Positions 5,069-6,707 of a stretch of 6,707 nucleotides of DNA are shown in pieces. The stretch spans positions 1 through 6,707 of the forward strand of contig DASSWB010000101.1 in assembly GCA_035705495.1 (NCBI GenBank), given 5' to 3'. Position 1 is the stretch's first letter. Every line of letters begins with the position of its first letter. Both the position numbers and the translations under genes were made by a program. The notes below the pieces were generated by a model. It worked only from the letters and a program-made list of their open reading frames with translations. It had not been told where the DNA came from and did no database searches. This stretch comes from DASSWB01 sp035705495 (GTDB taxonomy: Bacteria > Bacteroidota > Bacteroidia > Flavobacteriales > Flavobacteriaceae).

Positions 5069-5097
5069 TGAGATAGGTGTGAGATAGAGATGAGATG
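5069..5097. repeat. Three direct repeats TGAGAT(A/G) at exact 11-bp spacing
   Basis: TGAGATA at 5069 and 5080 and TGAGATG at 5091 are each 11 bp apart, one helical turn, so all three would face the same side of the DNA. The array lies about 29 bp upstream of the -33 element of the 123-aa gene. It could be an activator or repressor site, or a small iteron array. Confidence 0.6.
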
Positions 5098-5141
5098 TGG
5101 TTTATTAACCTATTATGAACAGTGGGCTTTAAACAATGACA

Positions 5142-5155
5142 ATAAACCTGTTTAT
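5142..5155. repeat. Short palindrome ATAAAC-CT-GTTTAT downstream of the ATPase operon
   Basis: The 6-bp arms are perfect with a 2-bp centre. The left half also pairs with GGTTTATT at 5099-5106 (AATAAACC, 5141-5148), so two alternative structures are possible. This could be an operator; it lacks a terminator T-run. Confidence 0.4.
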
Positions 5156-5188
5156 AAATCTACTTCTCAACACTAAAAAAAGTTTTCG

Positions 5189-5237
5189 TTGTCTTTTATC
5201 CCCTATTTGCGGTAACAAACTCCAACAAATTAAACAT
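5189..5237 (-). pseudogene. Remnant echo of the ATPase 3' end
   Basis: On the minus strand ATG at 5237 opens MFNLLEFVTANR, followed after a single extra G by codons for DKRQ. The intact ATPase ends MFNLISFNENSRDKRQ. The gene and the remnant share MFNL, F and R-DKRQ at the same spacing, and TGTCTTTTATCCC is identical at 5190-5202 and 5288-5300. An in-frame TAG stands directly before the remnant's ATG. It looks like a broken terminal piece of a related ATPase gene left after recombination, not a working gene. Confidence 0.45.
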
Positions 5238-5283
5238 CTATCTCGAGCAATTTTTTTTTGGATGGAGCTCGTGAATGCTGAAC

Positions 5284-5994
5284 TTACTGTCTTTTATCCC
5301 TTGAATTTTCATTAAATGAAATCAAGTTGAACATCTCCCGCATCCGGCTCCTTACCCGTTCGCCGTAACGGTTTTCGAGCTCTTGGGCGTTGAGGTTGGT
5401 AGTAATGTGGGTTATGCCATCCCGTAAGGGATGGAAAGATTCCCGTTTGCGCGGGAATTCATACCGGCTTATCAGGATTTCGCCCATAACGTTGCAGTCT
5501 TTCCCATAATGACGGCCTATGGGTTCTACGCCCAAATCGTCGAAGCAATAGGGTTTTCTGTCCGTGTAATCTTCTATGGTTTTGTAGCCTAAATTGTTGA
5601 AGCCAAAAACAATGTTCCGCGTGGGCATCACGGTATATTGATGGTACTTTTTGTGTGGCACCAAATGCGGCATCAGCCGCATTAAACTGGTCTTGCCACA
5701 ACCCACCGGACCCGAAAGCATAATGCCTTTGTTGAGGTCGATGCCGTACTTTTGACAGGAATCCTTATCGTCAATGAAATAACTGGTGAGTTTTAGGATG
5801 AGGCGGTAATCTTCTTTGTGTATTTTAAACTGCTTACCAAACAGCAGCTTTCCCCGGGCATTGAGAAAACGACAAATTTGAGGAAAATCGTAAAGCAAAT
5901 AATCCTTATCGAGTTTCCCGACTTCGTATTGCATTCCACCCAAAATGAGGATGCCTGGATTATCCTGTTTGAATTCTGTCCGGATTGTTTTCAT
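5284..5994 (-). CDS. DnaC/IstB-like AAA+ ATPase of the element's replication module
   Basis: This 236-aa protein has a complete P-loop ATPase core: Walker A G95-P-V-G-C-G-K101-T-S103, Walker B C150-F-D152-D153, a sensor-1 segment HITTN ending at N200, and a basic RYGERVRSRM stretch (209-218) that fits the arginine-finger region of DnaC-like helicase loaders. The N-terminal 85 residues would hold the partner-binding part. Proteins of this kind accompany a DnaD-like protein in Bacteroidetes integrative elements and presumably load the replicative helicase, or otherwise support element replication; that role is inferred from family and context. ATG 5994 overlaps the stop of the DnaD-like gene (ATGA), so translation is coupled. 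The gene is visibly less AT-rich than the cargo genes. A decayed copy of its last codons lies just downstream. Confidence 0.85.
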   Translation of the reverse strand: MKTIRTEFKQDNPGILILGGMQYEVGKLDKDYLLYDFPQICRFLNARGKLLFGKQFKIHKEDYRLILKLTSYFIDDKDSCQKYGIDLNKGIMLSGPVGCGKTSLMRLMPHLVPHKKYHQYTVMPTRNIVFGFNNLGYKTIEDYTDRKPYCFDDLGVEPIGRHYGKDCNVMGEILISRYEFPRKRESFHPLRDGITHITTNLNAQELENRYGERVRSRMREMFNLISFNENSRDKRQ

Positions 5995-6656
5995 AACGGT
6001 TCGTTGTAATCTTTATGGCGGTTGGTATGCAGGTTGTCTTCATTTTGGAACTGTTGCCCTTTAGGTTTCGATTTGAGGATTTCCCGGTATTTAAGCATCC
6101 ATTTTTTCGCCGAAGCGTGCCAGTCTTCCATCTGTGTTTTGCCGCCCACTTTCCAGCCGATGGCCTGGTAATGGTTATAAAATTTTTGCCCTTCCGTTGC
6201 GGGCCATTTGTTCTTTAAAAAAAATTGCACCGCTTCATTTTCATTTTTTGGTTTTTGCCCTTTAGTTTTGTTTTCTTTGTTTGTTATATGTTTATTAGTA
6301 CGTCCCACTGCTTGTCCTGAATTTGGCACGGCTTGGTACACAGCTTGTCCACCACTTGTCCTGAATTTGAGCAACTTCACTTTTGAACCTTTGAAGGGAT
6401 TGTGCGACGGGGAATAAACGATGTATTCCCAGTTGGTAAGGTCTTTCAGGTTGCGGTGGTACGTGCTTTTGGAACCAATCTTGGCCATCTTCATAATTTC
6501 TTCCCTATTGATTTGAAAATATTCGGGAAAACGGTACTGGTTCCAATATTGGAAAAGTGCCATATACAAACTGATGTGCGTTGGGTTTAACCTGGTGTCT
6601 TTATAAAACTGCTGGAAAACCGCGTTCAGATGAAGGATATAATTTACCTCGGCCAT
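5991..6656 (-). CDS. Winged-helix, DnaD-like replication/primosomal protein
   Basis: A 221-aa protein. Residues about 20-95 form a likely winged helix-turn-helix: LNPTHISLYMALFQYWNQ, then NREEIMKMAKIGSKSTYHRNLKDL as the recognition part, then a wing strand. A polar Lys/Asn-rich linker (about 100-142) follows. Residues 143-190 contain FYNHYQAIGWKVGG and W179-HASAKKW186, which fits the C-terminal DnaD/DnaB_2 (YxxxIGW) motif used for DNA and loader binding. The pairing with a DnaC-like ATPase in an overlapping operon points to replication initiation or restart on the mobile element. The start ATG 6656 follows the upstream stop by 11 nt. The linker-coding DNA contains repeats and an AT-rich tract that may be an internal origin. 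Some relatives are annotated as transcriptional regulators. Confidence 0.78.
   Translation of the reverse strand: MAEVNYILHLNAVFQQFYKDTRLNPTHISLYMALFQYWNQYRFPEYFQINREEIMKMAKIGSKSTYHRNLKDLTNWEYIVYSPSHNPFKGSKVKLLKFRTSGGQAVYQAVPNSGQAVGRTNKHITNKENKTKGQKPKNENEAVQFFLKNKWPATEGQKFYNHYQAIGWKVGGKTQMEDWHASAKKWMLKYREILKSKPKGQQFQNEDNLHTNRHKDYNEPL
6311..6369. repeat. Iteron-like CTTGTCC repeats inside the DnaD-like gene
   Basis: CTTGTCC occurs at 6311, 6344 and 6355, with spacings of 33 and 11 bp, whole multiples of a helical turn. The first and third copies extend to an identical 15-mer, CTTGTCCTGAATTTG (6311-6325 and 6355-6369), which is read in different reading frames, so protein constraint does not explain it. 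A very AT-rich tract (about 6241-6300) adjoins it. Confidence 0.6.
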
Positions 6657-6667
6657 AGCACACCCAA

Positions 6668-6707
6668 TTAATGAGCGTTATCTATCCGGTTTTCCTGTAA
6701 TACTTTC
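6668..6707 (-). CDS. 3' end of an upstream gene in the replication operon (partial)
   Basis: The last 12 codons (KVLQENRIDNAH) and a TAA are visible, 11 nt before the ATG of the DnaD-like gene. This position is usually taken by a small helix-turn-helix excisionase-like gene in Bacteroidetes elements, but the visible piece is too short to identify. A competing frame also reaches a stop nearby, so the reading frame is not certain. Confidence 0.4.
   Translation of the reverse strand, partial: KVLQENRIDNAH

Noticed and set aside
5069..5097. CRISPR-like array
   Set aside because: The repeat units are 6-7 bp with 4-5 bp gaps and no spacers; this is an iteron or operator pattern.
5239..5276. CGAGC/GCTCG hairpin with an internal T9 run after the ATPase gene, as a terminator
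   Set aside because: The stem is only 5 bp and the T-run lies in the loop, not after the stem.
1..6707. Attachment site, tRNA target or element end
   Set aside because: No tRNA gene, integrase or paired terminal repeat is visible; the ends of the element must lie outside the window.

Overview
The window looks like part of a Bacteroidetes (Flavobacteriia-like) integrative or conjugative element, or a genomic island derived from one. Four things suggest this. Coding sequence is AT-rich. Several genes carry close matches to the Bacteroidetes promoter pattern TTTG-N19-21-TAnnTTTG. An operon pairing a DnaD-like protein with a DnaC-like ATPase has the layout usual next to the integrase/excisionase end of such elements. 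All recognisable protein genes are on the minus strand, so the window reads from right to left. No tRNA, rRNA, CRISPR array, integrase, relaxase or transposase is visible.

Right end (5284-6707), replication module: the last 12 codons of an unidentified upstream gene, a 221-aa winged-helix/DnaD-like protein and a 236-aa DnaC-like AAA+ ATPase, packed tightly with an ATGA overlap between the last two. CTTGTCC repeats next to an AT-rich tract inside the DnaD-like gene could be an internal origin. Just after the ATPase gene lies a short degenerate echo of its own 3' end, as though cargo had been inserted there by recombination.

Middle (1679-5283), accessory cargo: a 123-aa protein of unknown function, with a near-leaderless promoter and three TGAGAT repeats at 11-bp spacing upstream; a candidate small RNA on the plus strand, with its own promoter and terminator; a 62-aa YjzC-like protein; a strong hairpin terminator; and an operon of a 27-codon leader ORF, a 239-aa PD-(D/E)XK nuclease-like protein and a 558-aa protein with a C-terminal PD-(D/E)XK domain. 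The two nuclease-like genes together are the best candidate here for an undescribed, probably defensive, system. A palindrome overlaps the likely promoter of this operon.

Left (657-1678): about 1 kb with no convincing gene, unusually GC-rich but broken by A/T runs, and holding at least six inverted repeats of 8 to 22 bp arms plus two pairs of near-identical 17-bp direct repeats. It could be a transfer-origin-like or otherwise structured cis-acting region, or a large structured RNA.

Left end (1-656): an AbiE-type toxin-antitoxin pair. A 95-aa DUF6922/AbiEi-like antitoxin overlaps, by ATGA, an AbiEii-type nucleotidyltransferase toxin cut by the window edge. The overall picture is a mobile element with a replication/maintenance module at one end and a cluster of probable defence and stabilisation genes beside it.
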